Position numbers and translations under genes: made by a program. A model generated the notes under the pieces. It saw nothing but the letters and a program-made list of their open reading frames with translations. It was not told the DNA's origin and did not search any database. DNA of 64,000 nt from Pseudomonas fluorescens (GTDB lineage: Bacteria > Pseudomonadota > Gammaproteobacteria > Pseudomonadales > Pseudomonadaceae), in contig NZ_CABVGX010000021.1 of assembly GCF_902497625.1 (NCBI RefSeq), positions 1-64,000 on the forward strand, read 5' to 3'. Positions 25,497 through 34,596 of this stretch are shown one piece after another (within the stretch, counting starts at the first letter, position 1; every line of letters starts with the position of its first letter).

Positions 25497-26696
25497 TCAA
25501 TCCTCCAATAGATGTTGATAGGCCTGCGTCAATGGACGCGCACCCTGCCCCAACTCCGGCATGCGGCGAGGCGTACGCCCATGCGTCAGCAAGCGCAAAG
25601 TATCAAAATCTTCCGCAGCGGCGAAGAAGCGTTGCACCATCGGCAACCCGGCCTGTCCCCATTCATCCATGTTGGACATCCAGGTCTGCATTCCCCAAAC
25701 CGGCCAGCGCCGGAACTGTTCCCAGGCAGCATCCTGGTCAAGCACGCCTTCGGCACCGAGACTGATCAGTTTTTCGCGGTACAACCCCAATAGGCGTTGC
25801 GCATCGGTGCGCCGTTCCTCGACGGTCAGTGCCCCCAGCATGAAATAGGCGACATCGCGCCATGGCCGGCCACGCCTCGCCAGTTGCCAATCCAGCCAGA
25901 TTCGTTGGCCATCGCTGCGTAAAAAACTGTTGCCCTGATGCGAATCACCATGGATCAGGCAGCTAGGTGACGTCTGTTCGCGTTCGAACGCAGCCAATTC
26001 ATCGAACGCATGGCTGAACAATTCCGGCGTCTCGTACATCCATTTCGGCAACAGCTTCTGATAGTCGGGTTTGCGCAAGTTGACCTTTATGTAGTTGTAC
26101 ATGCGCAGCAGCCCCTCGGTGTCGACCGGGTTGGCCATCGACACCGGCAGCCAGCTTTGTGCTTGTAACTGCGGGCTGTTCCAGGTGGCCGCATGCAAGG
26201 TCGCGAGAGATTCCAGCCCGCTAGCGACACCGTCCACGCCGAGGTGATCATTGCTATGACCAAATTGTCCGGCTGCCAGGCCAAGGTCTTCCATGATCAC
26301 TACGCCCCGACCACCGCCATCCGCGTCCCAGTCCGTGAAATACAGCCTCGGTAATGGCGCATCGGACCAGCCGCGCGCCAAATGATAAAAACGCGCTTCC
26401 AGCTCGCAAATATCTCCGCTCTCGAATCCCTCGGACCAATTCGACTTCAGGCACACTTGCTGCGCAATGCCGGCGTGCCGACCGATTTCATTCAACTCGA
26501 GGCTGGCGCGAAACTTTGTGGTGTGCCCGTTTCGTACCTCCACCGCCTCCAACGCCAGTACCTCGATGCCCGGGTAGCAAGGCTGCATCAATTGCGTAAG
26601 CCAGGCCGCGCTGAGCTCGCTCAAGTGCCGAGGCAGGCGTCCGCTACGCTGCGGATAGGGGCGCCCGGCTGGCATGGCCAGCAAGCTGTCCGTCAC
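25497..26696 (-). CDS. APH/choline-kinase-fold phosphotransferase, copy A
   Basis: A 399-residue aminoglycoside-phosphotransferase-fold protein. The catalytic loop IHGDSHQGNSF has the full HxDxxxxN motif, and LDWQLARRG carries the metal-binding DxD-like Asp. LMLMEDLG-type hinge residues appear as VVIMEDLGLAAGQ. The start is a GTG overlapping the amidohydrolase stop (GTGA at 26693-26696). Homologues of this type are often found in steroid, terpenoid and acyl-CoA clusters (ACAD10-like kinases) and rarely give antibiotic resistance. It probably phosphorylates a hydroxylated intermediate. Confidence 0.85.
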   Translation of the reverse strand: MTDSLLAMPAGRPYPQRSGRLPRHLSELSAAWLTQLMQPCYPGIEVLALEAVEVRNGHTTKFRASLELNEIGRHAGIAQQVCLKSNWSEGFESGDICELEARFYHLARGWSDAPLPRLYFTDWDADGGGRGVVIMEDLGLAAGQFGHSNDHLGVDGVASGLESLATLHAATWNSPQLQAQSWLPVSMANPVDTEGLLRMYNYIKVNLRKPDYQKLLPKWMYETPELFSHAFDELAAFEREQTSPSCLIHGDSHQGNSFLRSDGQRIWLDWQLARRGRPWRDVAYFMLGALTVEERRTDAQRLLGLYREKLISLGAEGVLDQDAAWEQFRRWPVWGMQTWMSNMDEWGQAGLPMVQRFFAAAEDFDTLRLLTHGRTPRRMPELGQGARPLTQAYQHLLED

Positions 26697-27730
26697 GGCG
26701 TCAGAATCCGGTCCGACCCAACCGGCACTTCAAGCTTGAGCAGTTCGATGGCATTGCCACTGCGGATCCGCTCACGGTCGACCGTCGACAAACCAATCCC
26801 ATCGGTCAAATCCCCATGGTCATAGGCGCCGCCGAAGTTGGTGCCGTACAGCAAACGCTCGACCCCAACCACCTCGGCGACTCCACGGCGCAGGCCGGGC
26901 GCATGCACATCGAGGTCGAAGTAGAAATTTTGCATGTAATCCATAAGCGGGCGCTGGTTGCGCGAATCCGGAGCCATGGCGCGATTCAATTCACTCAAAC
27001 GCCCCAACTGGAAAACCGCCATGCCACCTGCGTGGGTGATGTAGGTTTTCAACGTAGGGAAAACATCCAGCGCACCACCGCAGATCAGGTACCAGAAAAA
27101 CAGCGTTTCATCGACACAGTCGCCGATAATCGACGTGGTCTCGAACTTGTCGTCGGTGTGTTTTTCACCCCAGTAAATCGACTGGTTGAAGCCATGCACC
27201 ATGATTGGCACATCCAGCTGAGTGAGTTTTTCCCAGACAGGAAACAGGCGTTCGTCGTGCGCCTCCAGACCATTGAAGTTGGCTCCGCCCACGCATACGC
27301 CTTTGGCGCCTAACTGCGTGACCGCGCGCTCGATTTCCCTGGCGGCGTTTTGCGGGTCGGCAAGATTGGCATGACACCAGAAATCGAAGTGGTCGGGATC
27401 GGCACGGCAGAAGGCGGACAACTCGTCGTTGCAGATGCGCGCGTATTCATTGGCGAAATCGCCTGCCCAATACATGAAGCAGTGGGACGGTGTGGACATC
27501 ACCAGTTTGTCGACACCGCGCTCGGCCATCAGCGCCCGGCGGCTGGCGTGGCTCATACGCGCCAGCAGATTCGCCTGCGCTTCGGCATCTGTTGCGGCTT
27601 TGGCTGGTTGTTTGGTGCCGAGGGCAAAATGACCTACGGTCAGCCCTTGCACCTTCATGAAGGGGCCCCAGAACTCGTGACGGTTGAACATGCCCTCGGT
27701 CAGCAAGTGGGCGTGGACGTCGATCAGCAT
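26693..27730 (-). CDS. Amidohydrolase-2 family protein (ACMSD-like), altered metal site
   Basis: A 345-residue TIM-barrel hydrolase/decarboxylase of the ACMSD group. HxH at His6 and His8, His179 (MVHGFN) and His233 (ITHAGG) are present. The late-strand Asp of the GSDYP-like motif is replaced: LLYGTNFGG has Asn298. Asp304 lies six residues later and might substitute. Family members decarboxylate or hydrolyse ring-cleavage-type acids. AAGGAG precedes the ATG at 27730. First gene of a three-gene operon (amidohydrolase, APH-like kinase, phosphatase) with the strongest shared operator upstream. Confidence 0.83.
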   Translation of the reverse strand: MLIDVHAHLLTEGMFNRHEFWGPFMKVQGLTVGHFALGTKQPAKAATDAEAQANLLARMSHASRRALMAERGVDKLVMSTPSHCFMYWAGDFANEYARICNDELSAFCRADPDHFDFWCHANLADPQNAAREIERAVTQLGAKGVCVGGANFNGLEAHDERLFPVWEKLTQLDVPIMVHGFNQSIYWGEKHTDDKFETTSIIGDCVDETLFFWYLICGGALDVFPTLKTYITHAGGMAVFQLGRLSELNRAMAPDSRNQRPLMDYMQNFYFDLDVHAPGLRRGVAEVVGVERLLYGTNFGGAYDHGDLTDGIGLSTVDRERIRSGNAIELLKLEVPVGSDRILTP

Positions 27731-27815
27731 GGCGTTCTCCTTGTTGTCATTTGCCAGCAGGTCCGAACCCCCTTGGGCGAACGGCCGGGTCGTTTGATGC
27801 GATGAATGCACCAGG

Positions 27816-27854
27816 AATAATATAAACACATAATAGATATGTGTTCATATTATA
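27816..27854. promoter_or_regulatory. Long palindromic operator overlapping a promoter
   Basis: The best copy of the shared palindrome: half-sites AAACACATA (27824-27832) and TATGTGTTC (27838-27846) around ATAGA, extended outward so that 15 of 17 bases per arm pair over 27816-27832 and 27838-27854. A TATAAT (minus strand, 27849-27854) sits within the right arm and could be the -10 box for the amidohydrolase operon, so a bound protein would block polymerase. Confidence 0.65.
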
Positions 27855-27907
27855 TCTGGATGAAATTTGCGCGGAGGGATGCCAGGCTCAACCAATCATT
27901 CGCCAGG

Positions 27908-29269
27908 TCAGCGTTGCGTCTCCTGAGAAACAATCGACTCGGGTTTCATATCACGCTCAGACAGCGGCGTGTCGTGCACCTGATAACCACCTTTGAGTCC
28001 ATCGTTCAGCAACGACCACATGCCCTTATTGAAGTCGTAACTGACGTTTTTCACGGTGTAAGGCAATTTCTTGTCGTACAGCTGTACACCGCTCAGGAAC
28101 AACGCACGGTAGAGAACGCCGCCCTGATCCCAGGCGTCATACAGGCCGGCTCCGAACGTGTCTTCGTCCAGGTAGTACGTGCGTTTGCTGTATACGTGGC
28201 GTTTGCCCGGTTTCAACGTCGCCTCCACCACCCAGACCCGATGCAGTTCCCAGCGTTCGCAGGCCGGGTTGGCGTGACGCGGCTTGAATTGCTCTTCCTG
28301 ACCGCAGCTGAAATAGAACTTGTAGGCGTTATAGGGAATGTACATTTCCTTGCGGCCGACCAGCTTGTAATCGAAGCGGTCCTGGCTGCCGGAAAACATC
28401 TGCAATTCATCAAACAGGTTCACGCCCCCCTGATTGGGCACGGGCGTGTCGTAGGCGAACTCCGGCGCCAATTTGATGCGGCGCATGCCCGGGGTGTAAC
28501 TCCAGGCGCGGCGCGGCTGGCTTTGCGGGTCCAGGTAGTCCGCAAGAATGATCAGTTGACCGGCACTGCGCGCCGGATAGCTGTCCAAGGCCCAGGCGCG
28601 GTAATACAACTGCGGATCCCGATCGGTTTGTTTGGTCTGGTAATACGGCGCCTCTTCCATGGTGGCGGACTCGGCGGTCTTGGTCACCGAACCTTGCGAA
28701 TCAATCACCCAACTGTTGGATGACTTCGTGGTGGTGTAACCCTGGCCCTTGTAGCGCAACTGCTGATTCCAGATCACTTCGTTGCCGTTTTGCGGCAATG
28801 GAAAAGGCAGCCCGCCCCGGCACGCCGGGTCGACTGCAAGGTTGTCCCTGGCCGTGCGGCACGCGCTGGCGTTGCGCACAGAGGCATCCAGAATATCTTG
28901 CGGGTACGCGGCGGTACGGTGCGTCGGGTAGATATCAAGGTAATACTCGGGGAATTTACTCAGGAGCATTTTTTGCCCGCCGCTCAAGCGATCAGCGTAC
29001 TGCTCCATGTTTTTCGAAGTGATGCGCAGCAGCGGTTTTTCATCCTTGAAAGGGTCCACCCAGAATCCGCTATCGGGCTTGAAGCCTGGCGGGATTTGCG
29101 TCAGGCCGCCGGTGTAAGGGGGAATGCTGCCATCGGCATTGCCCGCGATAATCGCGCCGAACGGCGTCAGGGTTTTACCGATTTGCGCCACCTGATCGGC
29201 CGGTGCCGCGCCCTGGCTGGCCGTGGCGATGGTCAACAGCGCCAGTGCCCATGCAATTTGTCCTTTCAT
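27908..29269 (-). CDS. DUF1329 periplasmic protein, copy 2
   Basis: A 453-residue exported protein with a signal peptide (MKGQIAWALALLTIATASQGAA). It is very similar along its whole length to copy 1: SIPPYTGGL, GFWVDPFKDEKPLLRI, CRGGLPFPLP, MHVYSKRTYYLDEDTF-type segment (here KRHVYSKRTYYLDEDTFGAG) and LSERDMKPESIV. It follows the DUF1302 copy 2 gene by 27 bp. The operon upstream is GMC oxidoreductase and aldehyde dehydrogenase; unlike copy 1, no pump gene follows. It could share the RND pump encoded with copy 1. Confidence 0.9.
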   Translation of the reverse strand: MKGQIAWALALLTIATASQGAAPADQVAQIGKTLTPFGAIIAGNADGSIPPYTGGLTQIPPGFKPDSGFWVDPFKDEKPLLRITSKNMEQYADRLSGGQKMLLSKFPEYYLDIYPTHRTAAYPQDILDASVRNASACRTARDNLAVDPACRGGLPFPLPQNGNEVIWNQQLRYKGQGYTTTKSSNSWVIDSQGSVTKTAESATMEEAPYYQTKQTDRDPQLYYRAWALDSYPARSAGQLIILADYLDPQSQPRRAWSYTPGMRRIKLAPEFAYDTPVPNQGGVNLFDELQMFSGSQDRFDYKLVGRKEMYIPYNAYKFYFSCGQEEQFKPRHANPACERWELHRVWVVEATLKPGKRHVYSKRTYYLDEDTFGAGLYDAWDQGGVLYRALFLSGVQLYDKKLPYTVKNVSYDFNKGMWSLLNDGLKGGYQVHDTPLSERDMKPESIVSQETQR

Positions 29270-29296
29270 AAACAGATACTCCGCTTTTCAGCTTTG

Positions 29297-30964
29297 TCAG
29301 ATGGAGGTTTTGAAGGTGAAGGCCAGCCAGCCACGGTCTGTGCCGCCCACGGCGCCGTTACCACCGATGGTGTCGCCGGGAATGTTTTTCGACTGGGCCT
29401 CGGTGTCGGAGTAGCGCAAGCCAAATTCGTAGCGCTGGGCGTAGGTCATTTGCACGCCGGCCGACCACGTCAACGCGCCTTCGTTACCACCGCCGGCGCT
29501 GGCGGCGTTGCCCGACAAACCGTAATTGACGGTCAACGGCACCGTCATGTCCCAGGACGGGAATATCGACAGGTATTGGGGGGTGTAATTAACCGCTATG
29601 GCGGCGTAATCGCGGGTCGAACAACCGTCGCGCTTGCCTCCGGAACCCGGCGTGCCCGCCCGCGGATCTACGCAATTGCTGCTGTTCTCACCCAGATAAA
29701 GCTCTTCGTGGTCAGTCACTTTGCGCAAATGGCTGTAAGCGAATTCGCCTATCAGCGTGGCGTTATTGGCAATGAAGTTGCGTGGCACGCCGTACACAGC
29801 GTTGGCAACGAAGTGGAAGGTGTCACCGCGCGGCCCTTCGTTGTCAGTGGGGTCCACGCCCACGGCGTTCAAGGCAGCGCCTTTTCGATAGGAAATTTCG
29901 CTACCGACCGAGACCGTGTCGAGCACAGTGGACAGGCTCAAACCGATCAGTTTGACGCTGCGCGGATACACCAGACGATAGCTGCCGGTGGCAGCGGACA
30001 CTTCAGGTGCGAGCCAGGGTTGGTAGTCATCGAACTGGCGGTAGTACGCGCCCAGCGTCGACTGGATGGCGTCGACGTCGTATTTGGCCATCACACCCCA
30101 GTTGGCGTAGTCACGACCGTATTTGGATTTCTCTCGATTGAGGGATAAACCCGGCGCGACCGGCAAACGGTCCGGGCCTTCGAAAAAAGGGTCTGCAGCG
30201 CCAAAGTAAGTGCCACCGTAAGGGATCCGGGTGTAATCCCACTCGTAAAAATACTGCGCAGCCAGGGTCAAATTGTCGGTAGCCTGGGCCTTGGCCGATA
30301 TCTGCCCGATGGGCAGGAACACTTCCTTGGTTTCGATACCAGGACTGGTGACGGCCTTGGCACCATCAAGTGGCGCCTGCGAGTAGGAAATCGCATGCGC
30401 ACCGAACAGCAGCCCTTCGCCCCAGTAATTGGTATGCCGGCCAATCTTGACGTTCACCGACGCATCGCCCAGGCGAAAGTTCTTCCACACGAAGGCATCG
30501 AGAATTTCCCCCGACGGGCCTTCGACGTAGCGTTTCACTTCCGAGCTGTATTGATCGTTGTCGTAGCTGGTCTGGAAGCCGGCGACACGGCTGCGCACAT
30601 CACTGTCGTGGTAGGCCTGGTCATACCAGCCGGCTGCACTGAGACGCGCGCCCCATTCTTTGCGATAGGAGAAATCCAGTTCGGTCAGCAGGTCGATACG
30701 GTTGGTGACGATGTCACCTTTGTCGAACTTGCCGTCAGATTCATCGTAATTGGGGTTGTTCATGATGCGCCGGACCTGATCTTCCATGCGCATGCCCAGG
30801 TTGTAGCGCAACGTGTTATCCCAGCGCAGGTTGAAATCCGGGTTGGCCAATTCGATGGGCGCCGCCATGGCCGCACTATCGTACCCCATCGCCAATTCCC
30901 CGACAGCCAGCAATACCACCGCGCGCCGGGCTCGCATGCGGCCCTGTTCACTGATCTTTTTCAT
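29297..30964 (-). CDS. DUF1302 outer-membrane beta-barrel protein, copy 2
   Basis: A 555-residue protein with a signal peptide and beta-barrel body, highly similar to copy 1 (RWDNTLRYNLGMR, SYSQAPLDGAK, SIFPSWDMTVPLTVNYG). It ends GWLAFTFKTSI; the last residue is Ile, not the usual Phe. ATG at 30964 (AGGTGG five bases upstream) was preferred to a GTG at 30973. An AATAAAAACAACA leader (minus strand, 30975-30987) precedes it. Probably the outer-membrane entry or exit port for a substrate related to that of copy 1. Confidence 0.9.
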   Translation of the reverse strand: MKKISEQGRMRARRAVVLLAVGELAMGYDSAAMAAPIELANPDFNLRWDNTLRYNLGMRMEDQVRRIMNNPNYDESDGKFDKGDIVTNRIDLLTELDFSYRKEWGARLSAAGWYDQAYHDSDVRSRVAGFQTSYDNDQYSSEVKRYVEGPSGEILDAFVWKNFRLGDASVNVKIGRHTNYWGEGLLFGAHAISYSQAPLDGAKAVTSPGIETKEVFLPIGQISAKAQATDNLTLAAQYFYEWDYTRIPYGGTYFGAADPFFEGPDRLPVAPGLSLNREKSKYGRDYANWGVMAKYDVDAIQSTLGAYYRQFDDYQPWLAPEVSAATGSYRLVYPRSVKLIGLSLSTVLDTVSVGSEISYRKGAALNAVGVDPTDNEGPRGDTFHFVANAVYGVPRNFIANNATLIGEFAYSHLRKVTDHEELYLGENSSNCVDPRAGTPGSGGKRDGCSTRDYAAIAVNYTPQYLSIFPSWDMTVPLTVNYGLSGNAASAGGGNEGALTWSAGVQMTYAQRYEFGLRYSDTEAQSKNIPGDTIGGNGAVGGTDRGWLAFTFKTSI

Positions 30965-31028
30965 GCCAACCACCTGTTGTTTTTATTGTCAGTCGTTCGG
31001 ATGCGCCCTCGGTTACAGGGCGCTACGG

Positions 31029-32519
31029 CTAGCGTCCGATGGGATAGATGATGGATTTTTCCTGGGTGAACTCTTTAAGCCAGTTCGGCCCGAATTCGCG
31101 GCCCAGCCCCGAGCGCTTGAAGCCACCGATGGGTGCGTATGGCAGGCTGCCGCTGCCCCCGTTGATGTAAACGCTGCCGGCGCGAATGCGTCTGGCCATG
31201 GCGTAGGCGGTGGCGGCATCGGCCGAGGCCACGGCACCGTTGAGGCCGAAGCGTGAATCGTTAGCGATGGCAATGGCTTCGTCATCGCTGTCGAAGCCGA
31301 TCACCACCCCCACTGGCCCGAAGATTTCTTCCTGAGCGATGTGCATGTCGTTGCGCACGCCATCGAACAGGGTGATGTCGCTGAAAAAACCTCGCTCAAG
31401 GTGGGCGGGTCGTCCACCGCCACACACCAGCGTGGCACCGGCATCGCGGCCACTGGCAATGAAGTGTTCGACCTTGGCGCGCTGCGATTCGCGGATCAGC
31501 GGGCCCATCATCACGCTCGGGTCCGCCGGGTCGCCGACTTTCCACTGCCCGGCGATGGCTTTGGCGCACTGCACAAATTGCTCGCGCACCGACTGGTGCA
31601 CTACGAAACGCGTCAACAGTGCGCAACCTTGCCCGGCATTGACCGCCAGCCCGGCGATGGCACCCAGCGCGGTGGCCTTAATGTCGGCATCGGCGCGCAC
31701 GATCAACGCCGACTTGCCACCCAGTTCCAGGTGCACGCGTTTCAGGGTCGGCGCCGCCTGACTCATGATGCTTACACCAACTGCCTCCGAGCCGGTGAAC
31801 GAGACCATGTCTACCCGTGGGTCTCTGCTCAACAGGCTGCCCACCTCAACGCCGCCAGTGACAATGTTGAGTACTCCTTTGGGCAAGCCGATTTCCTCGG
31901 CAACCTGACCGAACAGCAGCGCCGAGAATGGGGTAAACGGCGAAGGCTTGAGCACCAGGGTGTTGCCCGCCAACAACGCTGGAAAGACCTTGGCCAGGTT
32001 CAGCAGAAACGGAAAGTTGTAGCCGGTGATGCCGGCCACCACGCCGATGGCTTCGCGCTCCACCGTGCCGCTGCCCAACAGCATTGGCCCGGTCGGGTTG
32101 AACGGATCGGGATTGGCCTGCACAGGGATTTGCAGACTGTCGCTGTGCAACGACTGCTCGATTGCGGTCAGTACATGACCCAGCGGCATGTCCACCTGCA
32201 TGGCATACGTCACGCCCTGAGAGCAGCCGACTTCAGCGATGATCAGCGCAGCAATCTGCTCCCGTTTAGCCACAAGCGCAGCGTGCATGCGCCGCATATA
32301 AGTGGCGCGCTCGGCCATACTCAGCCAGGGCCAGGGGCCGTTATCAAAAGCGTTGCGCGCGGCGGCGATAGCGCTGTCGGCGCTGGGCAAATCACCGGTC
32401 GGTGCATGACCGATCACCGCCTCCGTTGCCGGATTGAGCACCGCTTCGCGCGGGCCATCGGCGGCCACCCAGGCGCCGTCGATGTAGAGTTTGTCCAGTT
32501 GGGTAAACGGGATACTCAT
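31029..32519 (-). CDS. NAD(P)-dependent aldehyde dehydrogenase
   Basis: A 496-residue ALDH-superfamily enzyme. It shows the catalytic Glu in LELGGKSALI, the nucleophilic Cys in NAGQGCALLTR and the late EEIFGPVGVV motif. The N-terminus LYIDGAWVAADG is typical of the family. Its ATG overlaps the GMC gene stop by four bases (32516-32519), so the two are coupled: an alcohol oxidised by the flavoenzyme would pass as aldehyde to this enzyme and leave as acid. Confidence 0.92.
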   Translation of the reverse strand: MSIPFTQLDKLYIDGAWVAADGPREAVLNPATEAVIGHAPTGDLPSADSAIAAARNAFDNGPWPWLSMAERATYMRRMHAALVAKREQIAALIIAEVGCSQGVTYAMQVDMPLGHVLTAIEQSLHSDSLQIPVQANPDPFNPTGPMLLGSGTVEREAIGVVAGITGYNFPFLLNLAKVFPALLAGNTLVLKPSPFTPFSALLFGQVAEEIGLPKGVLNIVTGGVEVGSLLSRDPRVDMVSFTGSEAVGVSIMSQAAPTLKRVHLELGGKSALIVRADADIKATALGAIAGLAVNAGQGCALLTRFVVHQSVREQFVQCAKAIAGQWKVGDPADPSVMMGPLIRESQRAKVEHFIASGRDAGATLVCGGGRPAHLERGFFSDITLFDGVRNDMHIAQEEIFGPVGVVIGFDSDDEAIAIANDSRFGLNGAVASADAATAYAMARRIRAGSVYINGGSGSLPYAPIGGFKRSGLGREFGPNWLKEFTQEKSIIYPIGR

Positions 32520-34135
32520 GGTGCTGGATCTCCTGAGACTTTGCCGGTAATAAGCTCTGCGGCGCGCATGGCGATGGCCATGGCCGGGGCGTTGGTGTTG
32601 CCGGACACCAGACACGGCATGATCGAGGTGTCGACCACACGCAGGCCTTCAACGCCTCGAACACGCAACTGAGGATCGAGCACCGAAGCGCTGTCGCCCC
32701 CCATGCGGCAGGTGCCGGACACGTGGTAAGCGGTTTGGCCGAAGCGGCGGAACGCGGCAAGAATCTGCTCATCGCTCTCCACCTCAGGCCCCGGGGTCAG
32801 TTCGCCGACAATGAACGGCTTGAGTCCCGGTTGTGCAGCAAGGCGGCGAAACCAGCGGAACAAGGCAATCGCGGAGCTGCGATCAATGTCGGCGCTCAAG
32901 TAATTGGCATTGATCTGCGGCGGCACCGAGGCATCTGCCGATTGAATGCGCAGCTCGCCCTGGCTTTGCGGGCGCAGAAAGTAGCCGCCGATGGTCAGGC
33001 CGGGCCGCTTGTCGATTTCGACCTTGTTGCCGTCGCCGTCCATGGAATAGAGGCTGACGCCGATCTGCGCGTCCGGACTATCCAGCTCCGGGCGGGTTTT
33101 GATAAAGCCACCCGCCTCGTGGGCGGCATGGGTCATCGGTCCTTTCTTGCGCAGAAAATATTGCGCCACGGCACCCAGCAACCCCATCCCGTGGAAGCAG
33201 TGATTGAAGCTGCCGCTGGTGACCCGGTACTGCATGGCCATGTAAACGTGCTCGCGCAGGTTGCGCCCCACTTGAGGGGCGTGTTGCAGCACGCCGATAC
33301 CCAGTGATTCCAGCAACCCCGCCGGGCCGATGCCGGACAGTTGCAAGAGCTTGGGCGACTCGATGGCGCCGGCGCACAACAGCACCTCGCGGACCACCGC
33401 GAAGCGCGCTTTGCCGTCACTTCCCATGACCTGCACGGCGCTCGCGCGACGTTGGCTGAATTCGATGCGCTGCACGAGCGTGCCGGTCATGACCGTCAGG
33501 TTCGGGCGTGTGCGCACCGGGTCGAGAAATGCTTTGGCGGCACTGAAGCGCTGCCCCTTCCAGGTGGTTTGTGGCTGATAACCGAAGCCTCCGTGACTGA
33601 CCGAATCGACATGGTTGGTGTCGTCGGTACGCGCCGCCCCAAGCTCACCCGCAGCGCTGATCACCGCATCACAGAGGGCGTGACCGGATGGGTGCACGCT
33701 GACCTTCAACGGGCCACCCACCCCGCGCCATTGGCTTTTGCCCAACTGGTGATCTTCCAGGGCTACAAACTGGCGGCCCATGTCTTCCCAGCCCCAACCG
33801 GTACAGCCTTGCGCTTCCCAATTGTCGTAGTCGGCAGGTGTGCCCCGCACATAGACCATGCCGTTGACCGAACTGGAACCACCAATGGTCTTGCCTTTAA
33901 GCCACTGTTCGTCGCTCATGCCCTCGCCGCGTGCGGCCTTGTAGCTCCACACATGGGGGTTGCCGGGACTGAGCAGTTTGCCGATACCACGCGGCATCGC
34001 AATCAAGGGGCTGGTGTGGTCCGGCCCGCTCTCGATCAGCAACACTGAAACGTCCGGGTCGGCGGACAGACGATTAGCCAGGACACAGCCAGCCGACCCC
34101 GCACCGATGATGATGTAGTCGTACGATTTGCTCAT
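32516..34135 (-). CDS. GMC-family FAD alcohol oxidoreductase
   Basis: A 539-residue glucose-methanol-choline oxidoreductase: GAGSAG at residues 11-16, GGSSSVNGMVYVRG, and the C-terminal active site HVSGTCRMGGD followed by VSGNTNAPAMAIAMRAAE (His...Asn pair). No signal peptide, so cytoplasmic. An AACAACAA motif overlaps its ATG on the minus strand (34135-34142), a candidate Crc/Hfq target. Head of the operon GMC, ALDH, DUF1302, DUF1329. Related enzymes oxidise long-chain, terpenoid or aromatic primary alcohols. Confidence 0.92.
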   Translation of the reverse strand: MSKSYDYIIIGAGSAGCVLANRLSADPDVSVLLIESGPDHTSPLIAMPRGIGKLLSPGNPHVWSYKAARGEGMSDEQWLKGKTIGGSSSVNGMVYVRGTPADYDNWEAQGCTGWGWEDMGRQFVALEDHQLGKSQWRGVGGPLKVSVHPSGHALCDAVISAAGELGAARTDDTNHVDSVSHGGFGYQPQTTWKGQRFSAAKAFLDPVRTRPNLTVMTGTLVQRIEFSQRRASAVQVMGSDGKARFAVVREVLLCAGAIESPKLLQLSGIGPAGLLESLGIGVLQHAPQVGRNLREHVYMAMQYRVTSGSFNHCFHGMGLLGAVAQYFLRKKGPMTHAAHEAGGFIKTRPELDSPDAQIGVSLYSMDGDGNKVEIDKRPGLTIGGYFLRPQSQGELRIQSADASVPPQINANYLSADIDRSSAIALFRWFRRLAAQPGLKPFIVGELTPGPEVESDEQILAAFRRFGQTAYHVSGTCRMGGDSASVLDPQLRVRGVEGLRVVDTSIMPCLVSGNTNAPAMAIAMRAAELITGKVSGDPAP

Positions 34136-34207
34136 TGTTGTTCTTCTTTTGCTGGTTGCTTAAAGCCTTGATGACGGGGCGACGGTCACCGTGGTTCGTA
34201 ACCGCTA

Positions 34208-34357
34208 TCAATCATCTCGATGACTCGCTCCGGACAGGCTCTGGCGCTGCGTTGCGCCAACCCGTTTGGTGAGTTCCAACCACAGGTCGAAATCGCGTAT
34301 CAGATGCTCGGGGATGTGGGCGGGAACAGGTACTGGCGTTTCAGGAGTGTTATTCAT
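34208..34357 (-). pseudogene. Truncated cytochrome P450 N-terminus (49-aa remnant)
   Basis: A short ORF beginning MNNTPETPVPVPAHIPEHL and continuing IRDFDLWLELTK looks like the start of CYP101-type P450s (xPPHVPExLVxDFDxW). It then runs ten odd residues to a stop, and nothing P450-like follows before the GMC gene. It keeps a good GGAGAA site and an AACAATAA motif overlapping its ATG, so the promoter and leader once served a P450 gene. It may now only be a leader peptide for the GMC operon. It is not a copy of the P450 at 9830, whose N-terminus is different. Confidence 0.55.
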
Positions 34358-34461
34358 TATTGTTCTCCAGGGCCTCAGTCGGACTGGAGAAACGGTAAGG
34401 CCGAGGGCACAAAGGCACAACGGACAGAACTGCAAAACTGTACGGCATGCGATGGATTCAT

Positions 34462-34484
34462 TAACACTTTCACGAAAAATGTTC
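34462..34484. promoter_or_regulatory. Weak copy of the shared palindrome
   Basis: Half-sites TAACACTTT (34462-34470) and AAAATGTTC (34476-34484) around CACGA. It keeps the ACAC and TGTTC cores and the 5-nt spacing of the best site. It lies in the 239-bp gap between the P450 remnant/GMC operon and the divergent TetR gene, which otherwise holds no recognisable gene. Confidence 0.35.
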
Positions 34485-34596
34485 TAAAACTAATCTGTGT
34501 GGAATGAAAACCCGCCGTTACTGTTCGTCGATCACCGCCGGAAAGCTCAACTGCCCGGCGCCAAGAAATCAATAATAAGCACCGCCGAGGTTCAGC

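Noticed and set aside
25497..26696. Antibiotic resistance role for the APH-fold gene
   Set aside because: Fold-level similarity only; the catabolic operon context and coupling to an amidohydrolase argue for a metabolic substrate.
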